In this document: positions 8,423 to 17,696 of the stretch, piece after piece | How the letters are laid out: the number at the start of each line of letters is the position of its first letter | Position numbering within the stretch: the first letter of the stretch is position 1 | Source of the DNA: Mariniblastus sp. | Lineage (GTDB): Bacteria > Planctomycetota > Planctomycetia > Pirellulales > Pirellulaceae | Length of the DNA stretch: 64,000 bases | Assembly: GCA_022447555.1 (NCBI GenBank) | Contig: JAKVBF010000014.1 | Location: 21,170-85,169 of the forward strand | Direction: 5' to 3' | Made by a program: the position numbers and the translations under genes | The notes under the pieces: model-generated | Seen by the model: the letters and a program-made list of their open reading frames with translations, nothing else | Told to the model about the DNA's origin: nothing | Database searches by the model: none

Positions 8423-9784
8423 ATGTCTCGATTGTCCATTGATGACACTATCGTCGCAATCGCGTCGCCGCCCGGCCCCGGGTTGCGAGGGATCGTTCGC
8501 ATCAGCGGACCGGCCACGGCTGCCTGCATCTCGCCTTTTGCTGAGACCGAGACCCAACTCAGCGAAATCGTATCCGCCTGCTCACTCAAGGCCACTCTCC
8601 AATTAGATCCAACCACACGGCTGGGATGTGATATTTTGTATTGGCCAGATGAACGAAGTTATACCCGTCAACCCTCAGCCGAAATTCACATGACCGGTAG
8701 CCGGCCTCTTTTGGAATGGGCGATTGAATGCGTCTGCCAACACGGAGCAAGACTTGCAACGGCTGGAGAATTCACACTTCGGGCCTTTCTGTCCGGCCGA
8801 ATTGATTTGACACAAGCCGAGGCGGTAATGGGTGTGATTGATGCAACAGGAGCCAAGGAACTCGAACCGGCTCTTACTCAATTGGCCGGCGGACTCGCAG
8901 GGCCCCTGACCGCTGCACGAGACCAACTGCTTCATCTGTTGGCGGAACTCGAAGCCGGCTTGGATTTCGCAGAAGAGGATTACGAGTTCATAACGGCCGA
9001 AGAACTGGCTATGCGACTGGCCGATTGTAAGACGACGTTACAAAAAATCAGCCAACAAGTCAGCGGACGCAAGCTAAGCCAAACCTCTATGAGCGCTGTT
9101 CTTGTGGGCTGGCCAAACGCGGGTAAGAGCAGCTTGTTTAACCAATTAGTCAGCGGCCAAGCTATCGTATCCGATCAGGCGGGAACGACCCGAGATTACC
9201 TCTCCGGCTCACTCCAATTGGGTGAACTACAGGTTGAGTTATTCGATACCGCCGGGGTGGAACTAGGTGACGCACCCAATGCGATCAGGGCGGCGGCTCA
9301 GCGCGCAACGCAACAACAACTCGAATCCGCCAACGTGCGGATTCTATGCCTCGATGGCGGACGAGAGACCAATCAATGGGAGCAAGAACAATTGGGACTC
9401 GATGACTATTATCACCTAGTGGTGCGAACCAAATCGGATCAGCAAATCGAGTCGCCTCGTTCTTTCGAAAAAGCATTGAAAACGAGTAGTGTCAATGGTC
9501 AAGGAATCGATGAATTAAAATTGGCCATCGGTCATCTTGCGGTCACTCTTCAAAATGCCGAATCATCGGTCGTTGCCTCGACGGCGGCTCGAGCCAAGAC
9601 TGGCCTGCGTTTGGCAGCAGAATCGATCGAAAGGGCAACGCAAGCCAATCATGCTAGTATGGGAGAAGAGCTGGTTGCCGCAGAAATCCGAGTGGCGTTG
9701 GATCAGTTATCGCAGGTGGTTGGCACCGTTTACACCGATGACATACTTGATATCGTTTTCGGAAAATTCTGCATCGGTAAATAA
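8423..9784 (+). CDS. mnmE: tRNA modification GTPase MnmE
   Basis: A 453-residue GTPase that works with MnmG to build the 5-carboxymethylaminomethyl group on U34 of certain tRNAs. The N-terminal folate-binding domain starts with DDTIVAIASPPGPGLRGIVR. The G domain lies inside the helical domain: GWPNAGKSS (P-loop, about residues 229-237), GTTRD (switch), DTAG, and RTKSD at the base-recognition site, where Thr replaces the usual Asn of NKxD. The protein ends in the diagnostic FCIGK with the conserved cysteine. It lies downstream of yidC. The mnmH gene about 30 kb away acts on the same wobble uridines. Confidence 0.95.
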   Translation: MSRLSIDDTIVAIASPPGPGLRGIVRISGPATAACISPFAETETQLSEIVSACSLKATLQLDPTTRLGCDILYWPDERSYTRQPSAEIHMTGSRPLLEWAIECVCQHGARLATAGEFTLRAFLSGRIDLTQAEAVMGVIDATGAKELEPALTQLAGGLAGPLTAARDQLLHLLAELEAGLDFAEEDYEFITAEELAMRLADCKTTLQKISQQVSGRKLSQTSMSAVLVGWPNAGKSSLFNQLVSGQAIVSDQAGTTRDYLSGSLQLGELQVELFDTAGVELGDAPNAIRAAAQRATQQQLESANVRILCLDGGRETNQWEQEQLGLDDYYHLVVRTKSDQQIESPRSFEKALKTSSVNGQGIDELKLAIGHLAVTLQNAESSVVASTAARAKTGLRLAAESIERATQANHASMGEELVAAEIRVALDQLSQVVGTVYTDDILDIVFGKFCIGK

Positions 9785-9870
9785 ACATTATTTCACGAAA
9801 AACCAACTGCAACCAAGTTACGATTGACTACTGGTCCGTGAAAACTAATCTGTTAGTTAGACGGCCTTTC

Positions 9871-11337
9871 ATGTTTACGAGGTTAATCCAACCCATGTGT
9901 TCACGCCTACCACTCAGTTCCTTTTTCCTGTTTACTCTCTGCCTCTCGGCAACGGCACTCATTGCGACAAACACCTACGCTCAAAAGCCAGGGGAACGGG
10001 TGGTCGTCACAGCCAACACGGACACCAAGATCTACAAAGAAAACGTGGACAAAGTTTACACTGGAGACATCCATACGGTAATCGCCGTAAATGGCAAATG
10101 GTGCGCCCTCAGTCGAGTCAAAGGCTGGCTTCCGTCTCGCTATATCTTAAGCCTCAGTTCAGCGATGCAACTTTATCAAAAACGAATCAAAGACAATGAT
10201 AGCGACGCCGATGCATTCGCGTTTCGAGGAATGCTTTATTATGAAATTGATGACTACCCCAAGGCAGACGCCGATTTCACCCAATCGCTCCGGCTTAATC
10301 CTAAAAACGCCGCTGCCTGGAGTAACCGAGGCATGGTCCGGAAACTAATGCAGGACTACGCTCAGGCATTGGCCGATTTTGAACAGGCATTGGCGATCAA
10401 TCCTAAATATGCCGAAGCTTATTACAATCGCGGCTTGATCCAGTTTGAATTAGGGCAATACGATGCGTCCATCAAAAGCTACGACGAAGCCGAGACGCTC
10501 AAGCCGAACGACGTATGGACGCTGATCAATCGCGGATTTGCAAAACAAAGCCTCGGCCGGAACCTCGCCGCCCAAAAAGACTTTGAGGCGGCAATTGAAC
10601 TAGACCCGACAATCTCCGAATCTTACATCGGCATGTGCAATATCAAATTGAGTCAAAACGATCTGGAGTCCGCAAGCCACTACGCCGAACTATCGGTTAA
10701 AAAGCACCCTAGCAATGGAATGGCATTGAATTCGCGCGGTTGGATCAAGTTTAAATTAGGAGACATTGACGAAGCCATCCAAGATTTTGATTTGGCCATA
10801 CGCTATGCCCCGACCCAGTCCATCATCTACAACAATCGGGGCGTCTGCTTGGCCGAACAAAAACAGTTTCGGAAAGCCGTCGACGATTACAGCCGAGCCA
10901 TCCAGCTTTTCCCCAGATCCGCCGTGGCTTTTGCCAACCGCGGTAGCGCCTATATGAATCAGGGTGATTTCAAACGAGCAAAACAGGATTTGGAAATGGC
11001 TGTCGAATACGCCCCTCGATTGAGCGACGCCGTCAATGGTTTCGCTTGGTTCTTAGCCACCTGCCCACTGGAAAAATATCGCAACGGCGAGCAAGCCATT
11101 GAATTGGCAACCACTGCGTGTGAGATGAGCGATGGGAAAGACTGGAGCCATCTCGACACGCTTGCCGCCGCCTATGCCGAAGCCGGCATTTACGAGAAAG
11201 CGGCCGAGACCCAAGAGAAAGCGCTCCAACTGGCTCCGCCAGCTGCTCAGGCAAACTGCCAACAGCGGCTGGAACTTTACCGAAGCGAAACCGCATTTCG
11301 AAGCACACAGGGAAAGAACACTCAGAGACCTCGTTGA
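9871..11337 (+). CDS. secreted tetratricopeptide-repeat protein with N-terminal SH3-like domain
   Basis: The protein starts with a signal peptide (SSFFLFTLCLSATALIATN, then a likely cut after YA in NTYAQ). Next is a short beta-rich segment (about 50-95, VVVTANTDTKIY to WLPSRYIL) resembling an SH3-like domain. At least nine TPR units follow, seen as repeated A-W/F-x-N-R-G and Y-x-A-x-x-D-F/Y patterns with NP at the turns. It is probably a periplasmic or surface scaffold; no enzyme motif is visible. The start is uncertain: GTG at 9838, ATG at 9871 and ATG at 9895 are in frame, and 9895 gives the most compact signal peptide. The next gene is convergent. Confidence 0.8.
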   Translation: MFTRLIQPMCSRLPLSSFFLFTLCLSATALIATNTYAQKPGERVVVTANTDTKIYKENVDKVYTGDIHTVIAVNGKWCALSRVKGWLPSRYILSLSSAMQLYQKRIKDNDSDADAFAFRGMLYYEIDDYPKADADFTQSLRLNPKNAAAWSNRGMVRKLMQDYAQALADFEQALAINPKYAEAYYNRGLIQFELGQYDASIKSYDEAETLKPNDVWTLINRGFAKQSLGRNLAAQKDFEAAIELDPTISESYIGMCNIKLSQNDLESASHYAELSVKKHPSNGMALNSRGWIKFKLGDIDEAIQDFDLAIRYAPTQSIIYNNRGVCLAEQKQFRKAVDDYSRAIQLFPRSAVAFANRGSAYMNQGDFKRAKQDLEMAVEYAPRLSDAVNGFAWFLATCPLEKYRNGEQAIELATTACEMSDGKDWSHLDTLAAAYAEAGIYEKAAETQEKALQLAPPAAQANCQQRLELYRSETAFRSTQGKNTQRPR

Positions 11338-11390
11338 CGTCGCACGGTCACCGCAACCGCTGGGGGTCCCAATCGAAACATCGGTGTCGG

Positions 11391-12230
11391 TCACCCTGTG
11401 GGGAACACCCGGGTCTCATCGCTTGGTGGCGTGAATGAAAAATTCTTGCTCTGAGAGAAAAAATCGAAGGGGTTGTCAAAAACAATCTTTCGAATGAGAC
11501 CTTCTGTGTGTCCTCGCCGCCTCATTTCAAGAATCAAATCTGGCACCGCAGTCGGTTTGGAGGGACCCCAATCGCCCGCCGAATTGACGCAGAGCCGATC
11601 GGGCCCAACCGATTCAATGATATCCACCGCGCGTGCCGGCGTGCACTTCGTGACGGGGTACAATGTCATGCCCGCCCAATACCCAGCATCAATCACTTCA
11701 CGAACCGTGTGTTCTTCGACGTGATCGACCAAGACTCGGGAACGTTCTATACCGCCGTGCCCTGCCAGCATATCGAGAATCATTCGGGTCCCCTGATACT
11801 TGTCCGCCAAATGAGGCGTGTGAATTAAAATTTGCTGCTGATACTCAATCGCTAATTCGACATGTTCTTGAAAAATGATCGATTCATTTTTCGTATTCTT
11901 GTTCAAACCAATCTCACCGATCCCCAACACATTCGGGCACTGTAGAAACTCCGGTATCAGCTTCATTACTTCACGGCTCAACTTTACATTTTCAGCTTCT
12001 TTGGCATTGATGCACAACCAAGTAAAATGCTGGATTCCATACTGCGCAGCACGTTTGGGCTCAACGTCGGTCAACTGATGAAAATAATCTCTAAAACTTT
12101 CGGCACTTCCCCGATCGAAGCCCGCCCAAAATGCGGGCTCACTCATCGCCGCACATCCCATCTGCGACAGTGTTTGATAATCATCGGTGGTTCGGGAAAC
12201 CATATGAATATGTGGATCAATGTAATACAT
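11391..12230 (-). CDS. TatD-like metal-dependent hydrolase, EboB-like
   Basis: A 279-residue amidohydrolase-fold protein. Metal ligands are visible as DPHIHM near the N-terminus, a Glu in GIGEIGLNKN, His in ILIHTPH and VLVDHVEEHT, and an Asp in VNSAGDWG. The opening DPHIHMVSRTTDDY, the block AGYWAGMTLYPVTK and the SAGDWG-x-S ending match the EboB group of the ebo cluster better than the DNase TatD itself, judged from memory of those families. Ebo clusters are linked to export of scytonemin precursors in cyanobacteria and to other metabolites elsewhere. Here no other ebo gene is nearby. A small ORF lies 93 bp upstream on the same strand and may be co-transcribed. The substrate is unknown. Confidence 0.75.
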   Translation of the reverse strand: MYYIDPHIHMVSRTTDDYQTLSQMGCAAMSEPAFWAGFDRGSAESFRDYFHQLTDVEPKRAAQYGIQHFTWLCINAKEAENVKLSREVMKLIPEFLQCPNVLGIGEIGLNKNTKNESIIFQEHVELAIEYQQQILIHTPHLADKYQGTRMILDMLAGHGGIERSRVLVDHVEEHTVREVIDAGYWAGMTLYPVTKCTPARAVDIIESVGPDRLCVNSAGDWGPSKPTAVPDLILEMRRRGHTEGLIRKIVFDNPFDFFSQSKNFSFTPPSDETRVFPTG

Positions 12231-12323
12231 TTTTATTTTTTCAAATCATTCAGGAACGTTCAAAGGGGCCGAATACCTAGGGTTGACCCAATACGATATC
12301 GATTGATTCAATAAGGGTTCCCG

Positions 12324-12578
12324 CTAACTGCGGGGCTTCATTTGAAAATCACTTTGCCAGTCAGAGACATATTCGTTTGAAAACAAAAGTTGAACTTGTT
12401 CGGCACGGTCAGACTCCTTAGCCGACAGCAGGTCAATGCCACGACTAAGCAATTGCCGGTTGGCGTCCAACGAAACGTCACCAGCAGCTCGGTCAATGCG
12501 ATCTAGACTGGCAGCGATCTCTAGGATCCGGGCTCGGATTTCTAGAAATTCTCTCTCTAATACTTGCGATGCGTTCAT
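12324..12578 (-). CDS. small protein of unknown function
   Basis: An 84-residue predicted protein, mostly helical and charged (LEREFLEIRARILEIAASLD, then NRQLLSRGIDLLSAKESDRA), with no signal peptide, cysteine pair or membrane segment. I do not recognise the family. It sits upstream of the EboB-like hydrolase on the same strand, so a shared transcript is likely. The heptad-like spacing of hydrophobic residues suggests a short coiled coil or helical hairpin. It is called because the frame is clean, begins with ATG and fills the space between neighbours without overlap. Confidence 0.5.
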   Translation of the reverse strand: MNASQVLEREFLEIRARILEIAASLDRIDRAAGDVSLDANRQLLSRGIDLLSAKESDRAEQVQLLFSNEYVSDWQSDFQMKPRS

Positions 12579-12692
12579 TTCGCTACGATCACCCCGGCAG
12601 ATATTGTTGATGCCAAACGGAGGCTTTCTTTCAAACAGTCTCCGTTGGTATATTATGATATTCGGGACTTTTAAATTGATCTAGGCTTACAA

Positions 12693-13337
12693 ATGCGTGA
12701 AGCGGTCATTATCTGCAGGGTTGTCTGCCATTGGATGCGCGGATTAGTCTGTTTACCACTGGTTTTCACCACGTCAGCCCACGAAATCCCCGACAACTTT
12801 GTGGAGCGAACCGTGGCGGTCGTGGTTCGCGATAACGTCGCTTTTTTGACCTACAGTGCCGGTTTGAATATTAAGACGATGAGAAGTCTGATGCAACAAT
12901 GGGGCCTCCCGCCCGAACAATACGCAAAAAACATCGGTGACGACGAATTATCAAAACGTTTCCGGCAAGCCGCATTTGCTCGACTGAGCGGCCGTCTCCA
13001 AGTGACCCGAGATGGACAACCATTGGAATTGAAAAAATTAACCTGCGAACCATCTGCGCGTCATCATTTTTCTATGATTGCACGTTATCAAATAGACCTT
13101 GGGGAGGCCGCGCAGCCAATTTTGCTTGAGCTCGCAGATAACAACTTCCCCTCTTTGCAGGGGGCGATTCGTTGTTCGTTAAAAGCCACTGGCACAGCAA
13201 TGGTCTTGCAGTCCAACGTGGCACCGATTATCGTTCGGGCCAAACGGCATGAGTTGAAAGACAAAACATTAAAGGAACGAGCTGCGGCAAGTCACATCAA
13301 AGCAAAACTGGGGTTCGTTCCAGGTTCAGTTTTATGA
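12693..13337 (+). CDS. exported protein of unknown function
   Basis: A 214-residue protein with an N-terminal hydrophobic stretch (about 8-28, ending TTSAH) that looks like a signal peptide. The mature part starts HEIPDNFVERTVAVVVRDN and continues with beta-strand patterns and a helix with MRSLMQQWGLPPEQYAKN. This opening resembles the periplasmic front domain attached to HupE/UreJ-type or nickel/cobalt permeases, but no membrane domain follows, and that resemblance is only an impression. The last 25 residues are very basic. No catalytic motif is visible. The next gene begins 116 bp downstream on the same strand. Confidence 0.6.
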   Translation: MREAVIICRVVCHWMRGLVCLPLVFTTSAHEIPDNFVERTVAVVVRDNVAFLTYSAGLNIKTMRSLMQQWGLPPEQYAKNIGDDELSKRFRQAAFARLSGRLQVTRDGQPLELKKLTCEPSARHHFSMIARYQIDLGEAAQPILLELADNNFPSLQGAIRCSLKATGTAMVLQSNVAPIIVRAKRHELKDKTLKERAAASHIKAKLGFVPGSVL

Positions 13338-13453
13338 GAGACGGCATTCGGACAACTCCCAATGACTTTCCCAAAGTGCCCTGACCATCGCAATCGCTCT
13401 TCCATCCAATCACCTTTGCCTTTTAAATAGGCTGGAATCGTTAAAGAACTTTC

Positions 13454-14152
13454 ATGTCCCGCACCATTGCAATTGGAGATATACACGGCTGTGCCACGGC
13501 ATTGTCCCGAATATTGCAAGAAGTTACGCCCCAAAATTCCGACACGATTGTCGGGATCGGCGATTACGTCGACCGTGGTTTGGACTCGAATCGAGTGATC
13601 GAAATCCTGATTGAACTGGTCGGTCAATGTGAGTTGGTTCCTCTCATTGGCAATCACGAATTAATGATGTTCAAGGGCCTTCGTGGAAAACAAGATTATG
13701 AATTCTGGCTTTCCCACGGTGGTAGCCAGACTCTGGCCAGCTACGGAGGCCAAGTTGAGAACATTCCACCGACACATTTAACGTTCTTGAGTCATTGTCA
13801 AAAATTCCATGAAACGGAAACACACCTGTTCCTTCACGCAAACTATGTCCCGCAAATCCCTCTGCACCAACAACCAGAGGAAATTGTATTCTGGGAACAT
13901 ATTACAGAGAGGCCTCCGTCCCCTCACCAAAGCGGTAAGGTGGCCGTCGTCGGGCATACCCCACAGGTCGATGGCGAGGTGCGTAATTTCGGTCATCTTC
14001 AAATCATCGACACGTTTTGCTACGGCGATGGCTGGTTAACCGCCATGGACGTCGAAACGGGCAAAATTTGGCAGGCCAACAACAACGGAGATTTCCGAGA
14101 AACCGAATTGGGGGAGCCTGAAACATCGCCTCCACCCCCGGCCGTGCACTGA
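13454..14152 (+). CDS. PPP-family serine/threonine protein phosphatase (PrpA/ApaH-like)
   Basis: A 232-residue metallophosphatase with the three signature blocks of the PPP family: GDIHG at the N-terminus (IAIGDIHGCA), GDYVDRG at about residues 36-42, and GNHE at about 68-71 (LIGNHELMM). His in FLHANY and in VVGHTP complete the metal site. This set is shared by bacterial protein phosphatases such as PrpA/PrpB and by ApaH diadenosine tetraphosphatase; the length near 230 fits the former better. Substrate choice cannot be read from the sequence. The C-terminus ends in a Pro-rich tail. It stands between an exported unknown and mfd, all on the plus strand. Confidence 0.85.
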   Translation: MSRTIAIGDIHGCATALSRILQEVTPQNSDTIVGIGDYVDRGLDSNRVIEILIELVGQCELVPLIGNHELMMFKGLRGKQDYEFWLSHGGSQTLASYGGQVENIPPTHLTFLSHCQKFHETETHLFLHANYVPQIPLHQQPEEIVFWEHITERPPSPHQSGKVAVVGHTPQVDGEVRNFGHLQIIDTFCYGDGWLTAMDVETGKIWQANNNGDFRETELGEPETSPPPPAVH

Positions 14153-14272
14153 ACGTGTCACCCCTTCTGGCCTGCGGGTGACTCTTTGCGCTGACTTATC
14201 TTGTGTGGAAAATTACGCATTGTGAAGTTTGGCGGTTCGACTCGGCCAAAATTCCATTAGGATAGATTTGCC

Positions 14273-17200
14273 ATGGCAGGTGTAACTCCGCACGCACGCG
14301 CAGCAGAATCGTTGCGTGAGCTGCCCAATTTAATCAATGACGATCCTGACTTTATCCAGTGTGTCGAGTCGCTGCATTCCGGCAACGGGGCCACATTTGA
14401 TTCAGTCTGGGGTTCGGCCTGCGCGCTATTAACCGCCGCGTTGACCCGCCGCTTCGCCCATTTGATGATTGTTCTCCCGGACAGCAAATCGCTCGATAAT
14501 CATCTGGATGACCTCGAGACCTTCTCGGATGGCCCCGCGCGACGATTCCCGCTTTTCCAACCCAGTCCGGATACGAGTGCTCAGGTCGACCAAGACTATG
14601 GTGAGCGTCTTCGCGTCCTGAAGGATTGCATCAATGGAAACCCTCCCCCAGTGATCGGAACATCGGTTCAGAGTTTGTTACAAAGCGTTCCCTCTAAGGC
14701 GTCTATCCTCGATCACACTCGGGTGATCCGAAGAGGCGAAGTCATCGACTTGGAAAGTTTCCATAGTTGGCTTTTACAACATGGGTTTCACCAAACGAGT
14801 TCGGTCGAATTGCCCGGAGAGTACTCAGCGCGTGGTGGAATCATCGATCTTTTTGCACCCGACTGGTCGTATCCGGTACGCATTGAGTTGTTTGACAACG
14901 AAGTGGAGTCCATCCGGAATTTCTCGATCGGTTCCCAACGCAGTCACGCGGAACAGGAAAAGGTGGAAATCACCGTTCTGTCACCCGCACACCACGACTC
15001 CGTGCAATTGATCGATCATCTACCGAAAGAAACCCTCATCCTATTAGTCGAACCGGAAGAGCTCAACGAGAATGCAAATTCTTTCATTGAACGAACGGAA
15101 CGACCGTCCGAGCTTCTCGGGTGGGCCGAAGTTCAAAAGCATTGGGCCCGTCGTCCCATTGCGACGGCCAGTCGATTGACTGCGGGCTACCTCGGTGCTC
15201 AATGGAAAATGCCCGCCGAAACGGTGGAGGCATTTAGCGGTGATATCAGCGAAATTCGAATGCAAGTTGACCGCTTCACCGCAGACGGACAATTTTATGC
15301 TGTGGCTCGTGTCGATGGGGAAATCGCCCGGGTCACCGAAATCCTTTCGACCACGGAAACCGCAGTCGCTGGGCGACTGAACATCTCGGTCGGTTGTGTT
15401 CATCAAGGATTTCGCTGGAGGAAACCTGCCACCATGATCGTCGGCTGCGACCAACTATTTCACCGGACTGATGTACGCCGCACGCGTAGCCGACATCGAC
15501 GGTTGGGCAAAGCGATAGACAGTTTTTTAGATCTACGTTATGGCGATTTGGTTGTCCATTTGTCACACGGGATCTCGCGTTTCCGCGGTCTCAAAATGTT
15601 GGACAAAGATGGCCAGCATACGGAACATCTTGAATTAGAATTTCATGGCGGCACCAAAATCTACGTACCGGCGTCAAAGATTGATCTTGTTCAAAAGTAT
15701 ATCGGCGGTACCAAAACCAGCCCCACTTTGGCTCGGATAGGCGGCAAAGCTTGGGTTCGTCAACGACAGGCAGCAGAAAGAGCTGTGGAAGATCTGGCAA
15801 GTGAGATGATTGAACTCCAGGCGGCCCGAAGTGGCCGCCCTGGACTCTCGTTTCACCAGGAAACCCAATGGCAAAGTGAGTTTGAGCAGTCTTTCCCCTA
15901 CCGTGAAACGGAAGACCAAGTCACCGCCATCGACGCGATCAAACAGGACATGCAGCGGGCTCGACCCATGGATCGTCTGCTATGTGGTGACGTTGGCTAC
16001 GGGAAAACGGAAGTCGCGATGAGGGCCGCATTCAAGGCGGTTGAAAATGGTTATCAGGTAGCTGTTCTGGTGCCAACCACGATTCTTGCAGAACAACACT
16101 TCCGAACGTTTTCTGAACGAATGGGTGAATTCCCCTTGGAAATCGCCAAATTAAGTCGTTTTTGCAGCACGCGTGAATTGCGTGAAACCGTTGAAAAATT
16201 AAAGACGGGACAGGTCGACATTGCCATCGGCACCCATCGACTCGTCTCCAAAGATGTAGCGTTTTATAACCTTGGCTTGGTCATTATCGATGAAGAACAG
16301 CGATTTGGTGTTGCCCATAAAGAGCGGCTGAAATCCTTGCGGAGTACTGTGGATGTGCTGACCATGTCGGCCACCCCGATTCCGCGAACGCTCCACATGT
16401 CTTTGGTTGGCGTTCGCGACATTTCCAACCTTGAAACGCCCCCCGATGAACGGGTGGCCGTCGAGACAAAAGTCACTCGATTTGACGCCGAATTAATCCG
16501 ATCGGCGATCCTTCGCGAGTTGAATCGTGGCGGTCAAACGTTTTTTGTCCACAATCGCGTGAGCGACATACAGCACATCAAGCAACAACTTGAGGCAATT
16601 GTCCCCGAGGCCTCGGTGTGCGTGGGACACGGACAAATGCATGAAGAGGATTTGGAACAGGTGATGTCTGATTTCATCAATGGTCGCTACGACATTCTAT
16701 TGGCGACTACCATTATCGAAAGCGGCCTCGACATACCCAATGCCAACACGATTTTCATTGACCACGCGGATCATTTTGGATTGAGTGACCTACACCAACT
16801 ACGGGGTCGCGTGGGGCGTTATAAAAACCGGGCGTATTGCTACATGCTATTGGAGCCACACAAACACCTCACGCCCGTCGCCGCCAAACGCCTGCAAGCG
16901 ATCGAAACATTTAGCGACATGGGCGCCGGCTTTGCCATATCCATGCGTGACCTCGAAATACGAGGGGCTGGAAACCTACTAGGAACAGAGCAGAGCGGCC
17001 ATATCGCGGCGGTGGGCTACGAACTTTATTGTCAACTCTTAGAGACCGCCGTACGACAGTTAAAAAAAGAGCCTGCGAAAATTTCGTTAAACGTTGATAT
17101 CGATTTGCCCCTCGAGGCCTACATTCCGGACTCTTATGTCTCCGATGGTCGCCAAAAAATCGACCTCTATCGAAGGCTGACAAGATTGGAAAGATTCGAC

Positions 17201-17512
17201 CAAATCCAGCTGTTTCGAGACGAACTTCAAGATCGATTTGGCAAGATACCATCGCCGACGCGTCGGCTGCTGAACCTTTGCGAACTAAAGCTTGAAGCAG
17301 CCGTTTGGCAGATCCAATCGATTTTCATCCAAACCAAGTACCTCGGTTTCCGCTACGAAAATAAAGGACGCATCCAACAGCTAGCGAAAATGAAAAAGGG
17401 GATTATTCGAATCGTTGATGACAAAACAGCCTTTGTCACTTTAAAAACCGCCCGAATTGAACCGGACAAAATGATTCGGCTCGTAAAATCGCTATTGCAG
17501 GTCGACTCCTAG
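14273..17512 (+). CDS. mfd: transcription-repair coupling factor Mfd
   Basis: A 1,079-residue ATP-dependent translocase that removes RNA polymerase stalled at lesions and recruits UvrA. The N-terminal UvrB-like module is seen as PGEYSARGGIIDLFAP (about 180-195). The RNA polymerase-interacting domain lies at about 410-480 (GDLVVHLSHGISRFRGL). The helicase core shows the Walker A region CGDVGYGKTEVAMRAAF, the DEEQ box (IIDEEQRFGV), SATPIPRTLHMS, and motif VI QLRGRVGR. The C-terminal domain includes GAGFAISMRDLEIRGAGNLL. The start at ATG 14273 has AGGA about ten bases upstream. The length is slightly below the E. coli protein (1,148). A parvulin gene follows in the same direction. Confidence 0.96.
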   Translation: MAGVTPHARAAESLRELPNLINDDPDFIQCVESLHSGNGATFDSVWGSACALLTAALTRRFAHLMIVLPDSKSLDNHLDDLETFSDGPARRFPLFQPSPDTSAQVDQDYGERLRVLKDCINGNPPPVIGTSVQSLLQSVPSKASILDHTRVIRRGEVIDLESFHSWLLQHGFHQTSSVELPGEYSARGGIIDLFAPDWSYPVRIELFDNEVESIRNFSIGSQRSHAEQEKVEITVLSPAHHDSVQLIDHLPKETLILLVEPEELNENANSFIERTERPSELLGWAEVQKHWARRPIATASRLTAGYLGAQWKMPAETVEAFSGDISEIRMQVDRFTADGQFYAVARVDGEIARVTEILSTTETAVAGRLNISVGCVHQGFRWRKPATMIVGCDQLFHRTDVRRTRSRHRRLGKAIDSFLDLRYGDLVVHLSHGISRFRGLKMLDKDGQHTEHLELEFHGGTKIYVPASKIDLVQKYIGGTKTSPTLARIGGKAWVRQRQAAERAVEDLASEMIELQAARSGRPGLSFHQETQWQSEFEQSFPYRETEDQVTAIDAIKQDMQRARPMDRLLCGDVGYGKTEVAMRAAFKAVENGYQVAVLVPTTILAEQHFRTFSERMGEFPLEIAKLSRFCSTRELRETVEKLKTGQVDIAIGTHRLVSKDVAFYNLGLVIIDEEQRFGVAHKERLKSLRSTVDVLTMSATPIPRTLHMSLVGVRDISNLETPPDERVAVETKVTRFDAELIRSAILRELNRGGQTFFVHNRVSDIQHIKQQLEAIVPEASVCVGHGQMHEEDLEQVMSDFINGRYDILLATTIIESGLDIPNANTIFIDHADHFGLSDLHQLRGRVGRYKNRAYCYMLLEPHKHLTPVAAKRLQAIETFSDMGAGFAISMRDLEIRGAGNLLGTEQSGHIAAVGYELYCQLLETAVRQLKKEPAKISLNVDIDLPLEAYIPDSYVSDGRQKIDLYRRLTRLERFDQIQLFRDELQDRFGKIPSPTRRLLNLCELKLEAAVWQIQSIFIQTKYLGFRYENKGRIQQLAKMKKGIIRIVDDKTAFVTLKTARIEPDKMIRLVKSLLQVDS

Positions 17513-17696
17513 ATATCCTATCCTCCCAAACCATTTTGCGGGCCATCAGCATGAGCCAGAGTCTCGCACCAATACAAATGGGCACCCCTGAGGTGATTCC
17601 CGCGACTGCTTATCAATCGGTAATCGATTAAACCGACGCAGAACCGGGTTTCTTGGGAAACAATGGAATGGATTCAGATTTTCGCAGGGAGCCGGA

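Noticed and set aside
9897-10199. 100-residue frame inside the TPR gene
   Set aside because: It is a shadow of the TPR gene in another frame; the TPR frame has repeat periodicity and a signal peptide.
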